Assembly: GCA_001897035.1 (NCBI GenBank)
Contig: MKRS01000607.1
Span: forward strand, 1 to 8,961
Direction of reading: 5' to 3'
DNA from: Bacteroidales bacterium 45-6
GTDB taxonomy: Bacteria > Bacteroidota > Bacteroidia > Bacteroidales > Dysgonomonadaceae
Length of the DNA: 8,961 bases
Shown here: positions 1-6,966 of the stretch, one piece after another
Layout: each line of letters begins with the position of its first letter
Numbering within the stretch: position 1 is the first letter of the stretch
Program-made: the position numbers and the translations under genes
Notes under the pieces: model-generated
Database searches by the model: none
The model's input: only the letters and a program-made list of their open reading frames with translations
What the model was told of the DNA's origin: nothing

Positions 1-547
1 GCGACAAGGTTTGCAGCAGGTTCAGTTCGGAAGAATACCCCAAGTCCCAGGAATTGGAGGCTCCGTGAATCACCACGATGTTGCCTTTGCGGTGGAGAGC
101 ATCGGTGCGTAGCATACTCATGTAGGGTGCGACGCCGGTGCCTGTGCCGATCAGTACAATGTTCTGGTCTTCTTCGATCTGGTCCAAGGTGAACATTCCG
201 GCAAATTTGTTTCCAATCCAGATCTTGTCGCCGATGTTCAAGTTGAACAAGCGCGGGGTGAGCGCACCAGAATGCACAAGGGTAATGTAAAGTTCCACAT
301 AGTCGCGCGACAAGTTGGAGGAGGCAACAGAATAGGCGCGTTTGATTAGCCTTTCGCTGCCGGGCTCCACAGGTTCATCGACGATGGTGGCTTCGGGGCA
401 TTTGGTTGCCGTCGATGGCAATGCAATGGCCACAAACTGCCCTGGCTTGAAATCGGGCAGCTCCCATCCGAGAGGGGCGATCCGAAAAACTTTCATGATG
501 GGGGAAACCTGCACCACTTGCTGTACTATGGCATTCAATTCTTCCAT
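1..547 (-). CDS. fpr: Ferredoxin--NADP+ reductase, N-terminal 182 residues (3' end beyond the window)
   Basis: This flavoenzyme moves electrons between ferredoxin or flavodoxin and NADP(H) in the cytoplasm. Reading the minus strand from the ATG at 547-545 gives an open frame of 182 codons to the window edge, so about the last third, including the rest of the NADP domain, is missing. The FAD-binding beta-barrel occupies roughly residues 1-125. It contains GQF at 36-38 and the flavin motif RAYSVAS at 70-76. The nucleotide-binding domain opens with GTGTGVAPY at 134-142, the glycine-rich NADP motif. The stretch HSGALTPRL at 92-100 matches the Fpr family. About 20 extra residues lie between GQF and RAYS (45-66) compared with E. 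coli Fpr as I remember it, which I believe is common in this bacterial subgroup. The gene is divergent from aroK. A related flavin oxidoreductase of the same fold is possible but less likely. Confidence 0.87.
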   Translation of the reverse strand, partial: MEELNAIVQQVVQVSPIMKVFRIAPLGWELPDFKPGQFVAIALPSTATKCPEATIVDEPVEPGSERLIKRAYSVASSNLSRDYVELYITLVHSGALTPRLFNLNIGDKIWIGNKFAGMFTLDQIEEDQNIVLIGTGTGVAPYMSMLRTDALHRKGNIVVIHGASNSWDLGYSSELNLLQTLS

Positions 548-603
548 AACAAGGTTAATTTTTTTTGATTGATATATGTTTTAGTTGACTTCATAATTTG
601 TTG

Positions 604-611
604 CGAAAATA
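604..611 (-). promoter_or_regulatory. Weak candidate -7 element for the ferredoxin--NADP+ reductase gene
   Basis: On the minus strand this reads TATTTTCG, one mismatch from the Bacteroidota -7 consensus TAnnTTTG. It lies 57 bases upstream of the ATG. No TTTG-like -33 element is visible at the usual distance, so this is only the best site in the spacer and is not a firm promoter. Confidence 0.25.
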
Positions 612-761
612 AATAAATATTTGAAAAACAGAAATAGAACTGAGCGGATAATTCATAAAAAGGCTGATTTATTTTTGATATTTGCGATTTATTGCGGATG
701 TGAGGAAGTTTTGCAGCAGAAACGCCCAAAATCGGAGTATAATCATTTTCAATCATAATTA

Positions 762-794
762 TTTGAACTTTGTATAACATTATACTTACTTTTG
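762..794 (+). promoter_or_regulatory. Bacteroidota-type promoter of aroK
   Basis: A TTTG at 762-765 (-33 element) is followed after 21 bases by TACTTTTG at 787-794, a full match to the TAnnTTTG -7 consensus of the Bacteroidota housekeeping sigma factor. The spacing is normal for that sigma factor. Transcription would start near 800, giving aroK a leader of about 25 bases. The rest of the 548-823 spacer is AT-rich and noncoding. It also holds a TATTTTTG at 670-677 without a -33 partner, and two AATCAT copies at 741-746 and 751-756. Confidence 0.72.
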
Positions 795-823
795 CGTTTA
801 CATAGAATCGAAAACAGATCAGG

Positions 824-1351
824 ATGAAGAGAATCTTTTTGATTGGTTACATGGGTGTTGGCAAAACGACTTTAGGCAAAGAACTGGCTGCCAAGATAGG
901 ATTTCAGTTTATAGATTTAGACCATTATATCCAAGGGCGGTATCAGAAAACAATCAATGAGATCTTTGCCGAGTTGGGCGAGTCAAAATTCAGAGAAATT
1001 GAACACAAACTACTGAAGGAAGTGGCCGAATTTGAAGATGCCGTCGTTTCCACTGGCGGCGGAACACCCTGCTTTTATGACAACATGGACGTGATGAAAC
1101 AAGCCGGAGTGACCGTTTACTTGAAGACGGATCCCGAGGTGTTGCTCAAACGACTTTTTGCGGGCAAAGACAAGCGCCCGCTGATAAAAGACAAGTCGGA
1201 GGACGAATTACTCGAATTTATCATCGAGAACGTAGCAAAGCGGGAGCCATTTTACAACCAGGCGCAGATCGTGTTCGAGACAGGCGGTTTGGTGCAAAGG
1301 TCCGACATTGCCGGCCATGTGGACAAACTGATAGAAATGTTACCCAAATAA
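824..1351 (+). CDS. aroK: Shikimate kinase
   Basis: This enzyme phosphorylates shikimate to shikimate 3-phosphate with ATP, the fifth step of the chorismate pathway to aromatic amino acids. The protein has 175 residues, the normal size for a single-domain shikimate kinase of the NMP-kinase fold. The Walker A loop is GYMGVGKTT at 8-16. Substrate-binding residues follow: Asp33 in DLD, Arg57 in the FRE segment, and the GGG turn at 78-80. The lid arginine is Arg118 in KDKRPL, and a further conserved arginine is Arg140 in KREPFY. All expected catalytic and binding residues are present. The ATG at 824 sits about 25 bases after the predicted transcription start. The gene appears monocistronic or leads into the protease gene 102 bases downstream. 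No strong terminator was seen between them. Confidence 0.96.
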   Translation: MKRIFLIGYMGVGKTTLGKELAAKIGFQFIDLDHYIQGRYQKTINEIFAELGESKFREIEHKLLKEVAEFEDAVVSTGGGTPCFYDNMDVMKQAGVTVYLKTDPEVLLKRLFAGKDKRPLIKDKSEDELLEFIIENVAKREPFYNQAQIVFETGGLVQRSDIAGHVDKLIEMLPK

Positions 1352-1453
1352 CCAAGTAGCCTTGCTCAAAGCTGGCGGCTATTTATTGGCAGTAACTATC
1401 AATAAAATACATCATGTGGCCCTAAATTATGCTTATCACATAACCGAGTGAAT

Positions 1454-3109
1454 ATGACAAAGAAATACCGGTTTATCGTTTTTTGTTGCATCTTGAGCTT
1501 GTTTCCTTTTGTGGTGCAAGCCCAAATCTCTTTTGGGGGAATTCCTCCGAGTTTCAGCGCCACCAGGAGTCAAGCCGTGGCAAGAGTGTCAATGAAGACC
1601 GTGATTCCCAACGAGAACATAGCCGAACTCCGGAAGCAAGACGTGGTGGCCAAGCACAACGGAGTGCCACCAATCGTAGCCGTGCTGACACCTGTCCGGT
1701 TGGATTTGGTTACGGAAGGCAACTGGAGTAAGATCGGGCAGGATTCGGTTTGCCAATTGTCCATCAAATCACCTGATGCACAGGGGATCATTCTCTACTA
1801 CGAGAAATTCGAGATACCAGCCGGGGGGAAGCTATACCTCTACAACGGCTCCAAGACCCAAGTATTGGGAGCATACACCTCGCAGACCCATTCCGGTGGC
1901 GGGCGTTTCTCCACGGAGATCGTTTACGGCGACTCCCTCACGCTCGAATACGTCCATCCGAACGGGCAGGCGAAACCCGAAATCGTGATCTCGAAGGTCG
2001 GTTATTGCTACAATTTGGCGGAAACAATTTCTTATAGAAATTCGCTCTTGCGCGCCTCTTCGTCCTCCAACTGCTATGTGGATGTGAATTGCAGCCCGGA
2101 AGGCGACAATTGGCAACAACAGAAAAAGGGGGTCGCTAAGCTCATCGTACCTATCGGCAATTTGGCTTACCTCTGCTCGGGGTCACTTGTCAACAACGTG
2201 TATCAAGATCATACACCCTATTTCCTAAGTGCTCACCACTGCTTCGAAGAAAATGGGCAAACGGCCGATTTTTCCACCATGCAGTTCTATTTCCATTATG
2301 AAGCGACCACTTGCGGAACAGGCACCTTGTCATCCAATATGAAAACCATGATTGGGGCCGACATGCTTGTGGATAGTCCCATCATAGGAGGTTCCGACGG
2401 CGCATTGCTTCGGTTGAAGACTGCGATTCCTGCCGACTATGATGTGTTTTATAACGGATGGGACACAAGCACTACACCACCAACGAGCGGAGTAGCCATT
2501 CATCACCCCAGCGGAGACATCAAAAAAATATCCACTTACAAGACAGAACCCACTACCATCACGTTTGTAGATGATGGCAATGCATCCGCCACTGATGCGC
2601 ATTGGCAAGTGGTGTATACCAGCACGCCAAATGGCTTTAGTGTCACGGCTGGAGGTTCGTCCGGATCGCCTTTGTTCAACCAGGATGGTAGAATTGTAGG
2701 AACGCTCACAGGAGGTGAAAGTTTCTGCACATCACCTACTGCTCCGGATTACTATGGCAAATTTTATTATCATTGGAACAAAGCCACTGACCCTAACCGT
2801 TGGATGAGCAAATACCTCAATCCCCCCGGATACCCTGTAGCCAAAATCAACGGCATCGATGGCTACACCAAAGGTGACACCATCAAGGGCGAAGACTTCA
2901 TTAACATCGCACCCGTGTTCTTTGGAAATTATTTGTATGTAAGCACCTCATTTATACTATCGGAAATGTCCGTCTATTCTGTCTCCGGACGGCTGATGGC
3001 CCGCTCCGGCACGTCGCCCATCAACACCCGCAGTTGGGCAAGAGGCGTATATATTGTCACGGTAACTACTTCGGGAGGGAAAGGCAAGGCGAAGGTGGTG
3101 AAAAAGTGA
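1454..3109 (+). CDS. Secreted lysyl-endopeptidase-like serine protease with type IX secretion sorting tail
   Basis: This is a predicted exported trypsin-fold protease of 551 residues. A signal peptide covers residues 1-23, with a Lys-rich start, a hydrophobic core and likely cleavage after VQA. A propeptide runs to about residue 200. The catalytic domain, about 200-460, resembles Achromobacter protease I (lysyl endopeptidase). The triad is His262 in AHHC, Asp315 in GSDGALLRL and Ser403 in GGSSGSPLF. Six cysteines (207, 213, 241, 263, 287, 425) match the spacing of that enzyme's three disulfides. Asp432 sits where the Lys-specificity Asp225 would be. The last 80 or so residues form a Por-type sorting domain (MSVYSVSGRL, then RGVYIVTV, ending KVVKK), used by the type IX system to cross the outer membrane and anchor or release the enzyme. 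I chose the ATG at 1454 over an in-frame GTG at 1448 because it gives a clean signal peptide. Lys-specific cleavage is inferred. Confidence 0.9.
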   Translation: MTKKYRFIVFCCILSLFPFVVQAQISFGGIPPSFSATRSQAVARVSMKTVIPNENIAELRKQDVVAKHNGVPPIVAVLTPVRLDLVTEGNWSKIGQDSVCQLSIKSPDAQGIILYYEKFEIPAGGKLYLYNGSKTQVLGAYTSQTHSGGGRFSTEIVYGDSLTLEYVHPNGQAKPEIVISKVGYCYNLAETISYRNSLLRASSSSNCYVDVNCSPEGDNWQQQKKGVAKLIVPIGNLAYLCSGSLVNNVYQDHTPYFLSAHHCFEENGQTADFSTMQFYFHYEATTCGTGTLSSNMKTMIGADMLVDSPIIGGSDGALLRLKTAIPADYDVFYNGWDTSTTPPTSGVAIHHPSGDIKKISTYKTEPTTITFVDDGNASATDAHWQVVYTSTPNGFSVTAGGSSGSPLFNQDGRIVGTLTGGESFCTSPTAPDYYGKFYYHWNKATDPNRWMSKYLNPPGYPVAKINGIDGYTKGDTIKGEDFINIAPVFFGNYLYVSTSFILSEMSVYSVSGRLMARSGTSPINTRSWARGVYIVTVTTSGGKGKAKVVKK

Positions 3110-3147
3110 ACTTGCAAATTTGTTGACTGTTAACTGAAAAAAGCTAT

Positions 3148-4509
3148 ATGGCAAAATCAAAAACAGCATACGTATGCTCCAACTGCGGAAACGATTCGCC
3201 CAAATGGCTGGGGAAATGCCCCGTTTGCGGCGAATGGAATTCCTACGTGGAAGAAATAATCTCACCCTCCAATTCTTCAAAAATACCCCTCCCATTTGAA
3301 CGGCAAGAGGGAAAGCCTTTGCTACTAAAGGATGTGGAAACGAGCGATGAACCCCGTATCGACATGAAAGACGGCGAATTCAACCGCGTGCTGGGGGGCG
3401 GACTGGTGCCGGGGTCACTGGTGCTGATCGGTGGTGAGCCGGGCATCGGCAAATCCACTTTGGTGCTGCAAACCGTGTTGGGAATCAACCACCTGAAAAC
3501 ATTATACGTGTCGGGAGAAGAAAGCGCACGCCAACTCAAAATGCGCGCCGACCGCATCAATCCGGGCAACCAAAGCTGCTACATTGTTTGCGAAACAAAC
3601 CTGGAACAGATATTAGTGCATATCAAAAACACTTCGCCCCAGATGGTGATTATCGACTCCATCCAAACCATCTACAGCGAGAGCGTGGAATCATCTCCCG
3701 GAAGTGTTTCTCAAGTCCGCGAATGCTCTGCAGCGATCTTGAAATTTGCGAAACAAACGGGAACTCCCGTACTGATTATCGGACACATCAACAAGGAAGG
3801 AAACATTGCCGGCCCAAAAGTGCTGGAGCATATCGTGGACACGGTGCTACAATTTGAAGGCGACCAACACTACATGTACCGCATCTTGCGCAGCATCAAA
3901 AACCGTTTCGGAAGCACTTCGGAACTCGGCATCTACGAGATGCGTCAAAGCGGGTTGCGTGAAGTGAGCAATCCGTCGGAATTGTTGCTCACCCAAAACC
4001 ACGACGGGCTGAGTGGTATCTCCATTGCTGCCGCCATCGAAGGAGTTCGCCCTTTTCTTATCGAAACCCAAGCTTTGGTGAGCACAGCCGCTTACGGCAC
4101 GCCGCAACGCTCGGCCACCGGCTTCGACGGGCGAAGGATGAACATGCTACTGGCAGTACTCGAAAAACGGGCAGGATTCAAATTGGCACAAAAAGACGTT
4201 TTCCTCAACATTGCCGGAGGACTCAAGGTGAACGACCCCGCCATTGACCTCTCGGTGATCACCTCGGTGCTTTCTTCCAGCTTGGACATTCCGGTCAGCC
4301 AAAGCACCTGCATAGCGGGAGAAGTAGGCCTTTCGGGCGAAATACGTCCTGTGAACCGCATCGAGCAGCGCATCTTAGAGGCCGAAAAGCTCGGTTTCCG
4401 CAAAATCATTATTCCAGACAACAACCTGAAGGGTTTTTCCTCCAAAGTGGGGATCGACATTGTGCCGGTCAGGAAGGTGGAAGAAGCTTTTCGGGAGCTG
4501 TTCGGGTGA
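3148..4509 (+). CDS. radA: DNA repair protein RadA (Sms), branch-migration ATPase
   Basis: RadA is a RecA-like hexameric helicase that drives branch migration of recombination intermediates and assists RecA. At 453 residues it is the usual length. An N-terminal C4 zinc finger has Cys10, Cys13, Cys24 and Cys27 (CSNCG and CPVCGEW). The RecA-like core carries Walker A GEPGIGKST at 96-104, with Lys102. The RadA-specific KNRFG motif is at 251-255. The C-terminal part, about 280-453, is the Lon-protease-like domain, with the conserved stretch DVFLNIAGGLKVNDPAIDL. The ATG lies 38 bases after the protease stop, so read-through from upstream is possible. mlaE follows after 95 bases with its own candidate promoter. 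No motif is missing, so the protein should be active. Confidence 0.97.
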   Translation: MAKSKTAYVCSNCGNDSPKWLGKCPVCGEWNSYVEEIISPSNSSKIPLPFERQEGKPLLLKDVETSDEPRIDMKDGEFNRVLGGGLVPGSLVLIGGEPGIGKSTLVLQTVLGINHLKTLYVSGEESARQLKMRADRINPGNQSCYIVCETNLEQILVHIKNTSPQMVIIDSIQTIYSESVESSPGSVSQVRECSAAILKFAKQTGTPVLIIGHINKEGNIAGPKVLEHIVDTVLQFEGDQHYMYRILRSIKNRFGSTSELGIYEMRQSGLREVSNPSELLLTQNHDGLSGISIAAAIEGVRPFLIETQALVSTAAYGTPQRSATGFDGRRMNMLLAVLEKRAGFKLAQKDVFLNIAGGLKVNDPAIDLSVITSVLSSSLDIPVSQSTCIAGEVGLSGEIRPVNRIEQRILEAEKLGFRKIIIPDNNLKGFSSKVGIDIVPVRKVEEAFRELFG

Positions 4510-4528
4510 TTTTAGCAAAATAATGACG

Positions 4529-4536
4529 TATATTTG
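4529..4536 (+). promoter_or_regulatory. Candidate -7 element for the mlaEF operon
   Basis: TATATTTG matches the Bacteroidota -7 consensus TAnnTTTG exactly and lies in the spacer between radA and mlaE, 68 bases before the mlaE ATG. The -33 side is poor: only a TTTT at 4510-4513 at short spacing, or TTCG at 4501-4504. A run of eight T just before the start codon replaces a Shine-Dalgarno sequence. Confidence 0.5.
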
Positions 4537-4604
4537 CACCTACAATCTGTTTTCAGGGTTGATAGCAATTCGCTTCCGTTTAATTAGCTGATTTTTTTTA
4601 GAAT

Positions 4605-5354
4605 ATGGTATTGGCAAATTTTTTTGAAGATGTCGGCAAATATGTTTTGATGATGAGGAAAGTCATGACCTTCCCTCAACGCTGGAAGATGTTTTTCCGT
4701 CAATACATGGACGAAGTCCAAAAATTAGGTCTCGATTCCATCTGGATCGTCATCATCATCTCCTTTTTCATTGGGGCGGTGATCGTTGTCCAGATCGCCC
4801 TCAATATGAACAATGCGTTCCTGCCACGCTATACGGTGGGCTTCGTCTCCCGCGAGATCGTGGTACTCGAGTTCTCCTCCTCCATCATGTCGCTGATTCT
4901 GGCGGGCAAGGTGGGTTCCAACATCGCCTCCGAAATAGGGACGATGCGCGTCACCGAACAAATCGACGCCTTGGAACTGATGGGTGTGAATTCGGCCAAC
5001 TACCTCGTGCTGCCGAAGCTGGTCGGGTTGATGACTTTTATCCCTGTACTGGTGGTGCTTAGCATGGTTCTGGGAATTTTTGGGGGCTATTTTGTCTGTC
5101 ACTTCACCCACATTGTGGCTGTGGCCGACTTCGAATACGGCATCCAATCCTTCTTCAAACCATTCTATGTATGGTATTCCATCAGCAAGTCAATTTGTTT
5201 CGGAGGCATCATCGCTTCGGTTTCGGCATTCTTCGGATACTATGCCGAAGGTGGCTCATTAGAAGTGGGAAAAGCCAGCACCAATGCCGTGGTGATGAGC
5301 AGTATCCTGATCTTGATATCCGACTTAGTCCTAACTAACCTGATGATGCAATGA
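4605..5354 (+). CDS. mlaE: MlaE-family permease of the lipid-transport ABC system
   Basis: This is the inner-membrane permease subunit of the Mla (MCE-type) ABC transporter, which moves phospholipids between the inner and outer membranes to maintain outer-membrane asymmetry. The protein has 249 residues, within the family's normal length. It starts with an amphipathic segment (1-40), followed by hydrophobic spans at about 45-65, 84-100, 137-162, 190-215 and 225-247. The diagnostic MlaE loop EIGTMRVTEQIDALELMG lies at 110-127, just after GKVGSN; this is the coupling region that contacts the ATPase. Its stop overlaps the start of mlaF by four bases (ATGA at 5351-5354), so the two subunits should be made in step. 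No periplasmic MCE-domain partner (MlaD) follows in this window. Confidence 0.92.
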   Translation: MVLANFFEDVGKYVLMMRKVMTFPQRWKMFFRQYMDEVQKLGLDSIWIVIIISFFIGAVIVVQIALNMNNAFLPRYTVGFVSREIVVLEFSSSIMSLILAGKVGSNIASEIGTMRVTEQIDALELMGVNSANYLVLPKLVGLMTFIPVLVVLSMVLGIFGGYFVCHFTHIVAVADFEYGIQSFFKPFYVWYSISKSICFGGIIASVSAFFGYYAEGGSLEVGKASTNAVVMSSILILISDLVLTNLMMQ

Positions 5355-6121
5355 TCGAAGCGAAGCATATCATAAAATCATTTGGGGAACGCACTATCCT
5401 CGATGACATCAACGCCGTGTTTGAAGCAGGGAAAACAAACCTGATTATTGGGCGGAGCGGCTCGGGAAAAACAGTTTTGCTCAAAAACTTGGTGGGGCTC
5501 TACCGTCCCGATTCGGGAGAAATCCTCTACAATGGACGCGACATCACTAAGATGCGTATCGGCGAAGTGAAAGTTCTGCGCCAGGAAGTGGGGATGCTCT
5601 TTCAAGGCTCGGCCTTGTTCGACTCGATGACTGTTTTTGAGAACGTATTTTTCCCCTTGCAGATGTTTTCCGGCATGAGCCGCAAGGAAATGGTCAAGCG
5701 CACCGAGTTTTGTCTCGAGCGCGTTCAGCTCAAGGATGCTGGCCACCGCTACCCTTCCGAAATCAGTGGAGGGATGATGAAGCGCGCTGCTATTGCTCGT
5801 GCCATTTCATTGAACCCCAAATATTTGTTCTGCGACGAACCCAATTCGGGCTTGGACCCGCAAACCTCCATCGTGATCGACGAACTCATCCACGACATCA
5901 CTGTGGAATACGACATGACCACGGTCATCAACACCCACGACATGAACTCTGTGATGAATATTGGTGACAAAATCATTTTCATATCTCAGGGCAAAAAGGG
6001 ATGGGAAGGCAACAAGAACGAACTGATGAAGTCGGAGAACCAAGAGCTGAACGATTTCATATTTGCCTCAGATCTGTTTAAAAAAGTGAAGAAAGCGGAG
6101 AACCTAAATTTGCTTAAGTGA
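5351..6121 (+). CDS. mlaF: MlaF-family ATPase of the lipid-transport ABC system
   Basis: This is the cytoplasmic ATP-binding subunit that powers MlaE. It has 256 residues and all ABC motifs: Walker A GRSGSGKT at 34-41, Q-loop Gln85 in LFQGSALFDSM, signature ISGGMMKRAAIARA from residue 138, Walker B LFCDEPNSGLDP with catalytic Glu163, and H-loop His196 in NTHDMNS. The signature variant SGGMMKR, as opposed to SGGQ, and the GSALFDSMTVFENV segment mark the MlaF subgroup. The ATG overlaps the mlaE stop, indicating translational coupling. Downstream there is no GC-rich terminator, only an AT-rich spacer and then the broken exonuclease gene, so transcription may run on. Confidence 0.93.
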   Translation: MIEAKHIIKSFGERTILDDINAVFEAGKTNLIIGRSGSGKTVLLKNLVGLYRPDSGEILYNGRDITKMRIGEVKVLRQEVGMLFQGSALFDSMTVFENVFFPLQMFSGMSRKEMVKRTEFCLERVQLKDAGHRYPSEISGGMMKRAAIARAISLNPKYLFCDEPNSGLDPQTSIVIDELIHDITVEYDMTTVINTHDMNSVMNIGDKIIFISQGKKGWEGNKNELMKSENQELNDFIFASDLFKKVKKAENLNLLK

Positions 6122-6202
6122 GGAAAAAGACATATTTTTACAACATAGCGGAGCTTTGGGATTTTTGAAAATCTTTTTGCTCTCGTTTTTTTCTTTTATT
6201 AA
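6122..6202 (+). other. AT-rich stretch where the 5' end of the exonuclease III gene should be
   Basis: This stretch follows the mlaF stop and contains long T and A runs (for example seven T at 6185-6192 and eight A at 6201-6208). It is closed by stops in all three forward frames before the exonuclease homology starts; in the exonuclease frame the stop is TAA at 6200-6202. Short matches to the missing gene start may remain: TAC AAC at 6139-6144 could be the Tyr-Asn of YNVNG, and in another frame GGAGCTTTGGGATTTTTG at 6149-6166 reads GALGFL, like the RAAL..GFL segment. These matches are brief and could be chance. Confidence 0.35.
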
Positions 6203-6862
6203 AAAAAAGATTCAGAATACCAAATAGATTTGCTCACGATCCAGTCGCTGGGCTACCACTACTATTTCCACCCGGCCGAAAAAAAAGGATACAGCGGTGT
6301 GGGCATTCTTTCGCGTCGCCAGCCCGACCAAGTGGTCGTCGGCATGGGCAATCCAGCCTACGATGCCGAAGGGCGTGTCATCCGAGCCGACTACGGCGAT
6401 TTTTCCATTCTTTGCGTTTATATTCCTTCCGGCACCACGGGCGACCTGCGGCAAGATTTCAAGATGAAATTTTTGGCCGATTTCAGCCAATACATACACG
6501 AATTGAGGCAACAGCGACCCCATCTGTTGATTTGCGGAGATTACAACATCTGCCACAAGCCCATCGACATCAACCACCCTGGGCGCCATACCAAAATGTC
6601 CGGCTTTTTGCCCGAAGAACGCCAATGGTTCGACGAGTTTGTGGCTACGGGTTTTGTAGATACCTTCCGCGAGTATGACCAGAGTCCCGAGAAATACAGC
6701 TGGTGGAGCTACCGGGCTGGAGCAAGGGCAAAAAACCTCGGCTGGCGGATCGATTACCATTTGATTACCGAGCAAGCAAAATGCAGGCTCAAAGGGGCTG
6801 CGATTCTCAACGAATTGCAGTTTTCGGACCATTGCCCCGTAGTGGTGGAGTTGGATTTTTGA
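6203..6862 (+). pseudogene. xth: Exodeoxyribonuclease III (XthA family), 5'-truncated, probably inactive
   Basis: Exonuclease III is a Mg-dependent AP endonuclease and 3'-5' exonuclease for base-excision repair. Family homology begins in frame around 6212 (SEYQIDLL, then GYHYYFHPAEKKGYSG) and runs cleanly to the stop. Preserved motifs include VYIPSG, GDYN at 6536-6547 (active-site Asp and Asn), GWRIDY, and SDHCP at 6824-6838 (catalytic Asp-His pair). About 35-40 N-terminal residues are absent, including the YNVNG segment with the first catalytic Asn and LQETK with the metal-binding Glu. An in-frame TAA at 6200-6202 blocks upstream extension and no ATG precedes the conserved part. A TTG at 6230 would give 210 residues, against roughly 250-268 for intact enzymes. 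The body shows no stop or frameshift, so the loss is recent or is a sequence error. The paralogous fold (endonuclease/exonuclease/phosphatase) is certain; lack of function is inferred. Confidence 0.75.
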
Positions 6863-6966
6863 CAAAATGTAGATTAAGAATAAACACAATCAATCGCGCA
6901 TAGCAAACAAAAGAGGTTGCTTGTTGTTAATTAATCAAGTTATTATATCAACATAAATATTATTTA

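Noticed and set aside
535..780. Minus-strand open frame of 81 codons in the spacer upstream of the reductase gene
   Set aside because: It lies in AT-rich noncoding sequence, overlaps the true start of the reductase in another frame and covers the aroK promoter; the translation resembles no family I know.
1356..1382. Possible terminator after aroK (AGCC ... GGCT)
   Set aside because: The stem is only about four pairs with a large loop and no following T run.
1448..1453. GTG start six bases upstream for the protease
   Set aside because: The ATG at 1454 gives an equally good signal peptide with a stronger start codon; the difference is only two residues.
4725..5147. Minus-strand open frame of 140 codons rich in His and Asp
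   Set aside because: It is antisense to the conserved MlaE coupling region; the His/Asp richness mirrors the hydrophobic codons of the membrane spans.
6190..6210. TCTTTT / AAAAGA hairpin as a terminator after mlaF
   Set aside because: The stem has a single G-C pair at each end of an A-T run and would be unstable; better explained as low-complexity sequence.
6209..6226. IQNTK reading as a mutated LQETK active-site motif of exonuclease III
   Set aside because: It is in a different frame from the intact body and overlaps the in-frame QID match, so both cannot be right; the in-frame reading fits better.
6212..6889. Minus-strand open frame of 225 codons antisense to the exonuclease
   Set aside because: The plus strand shows clear exonuclease III motifs; the antisense translation has no recognisable domain and is a by-product of codon bias.
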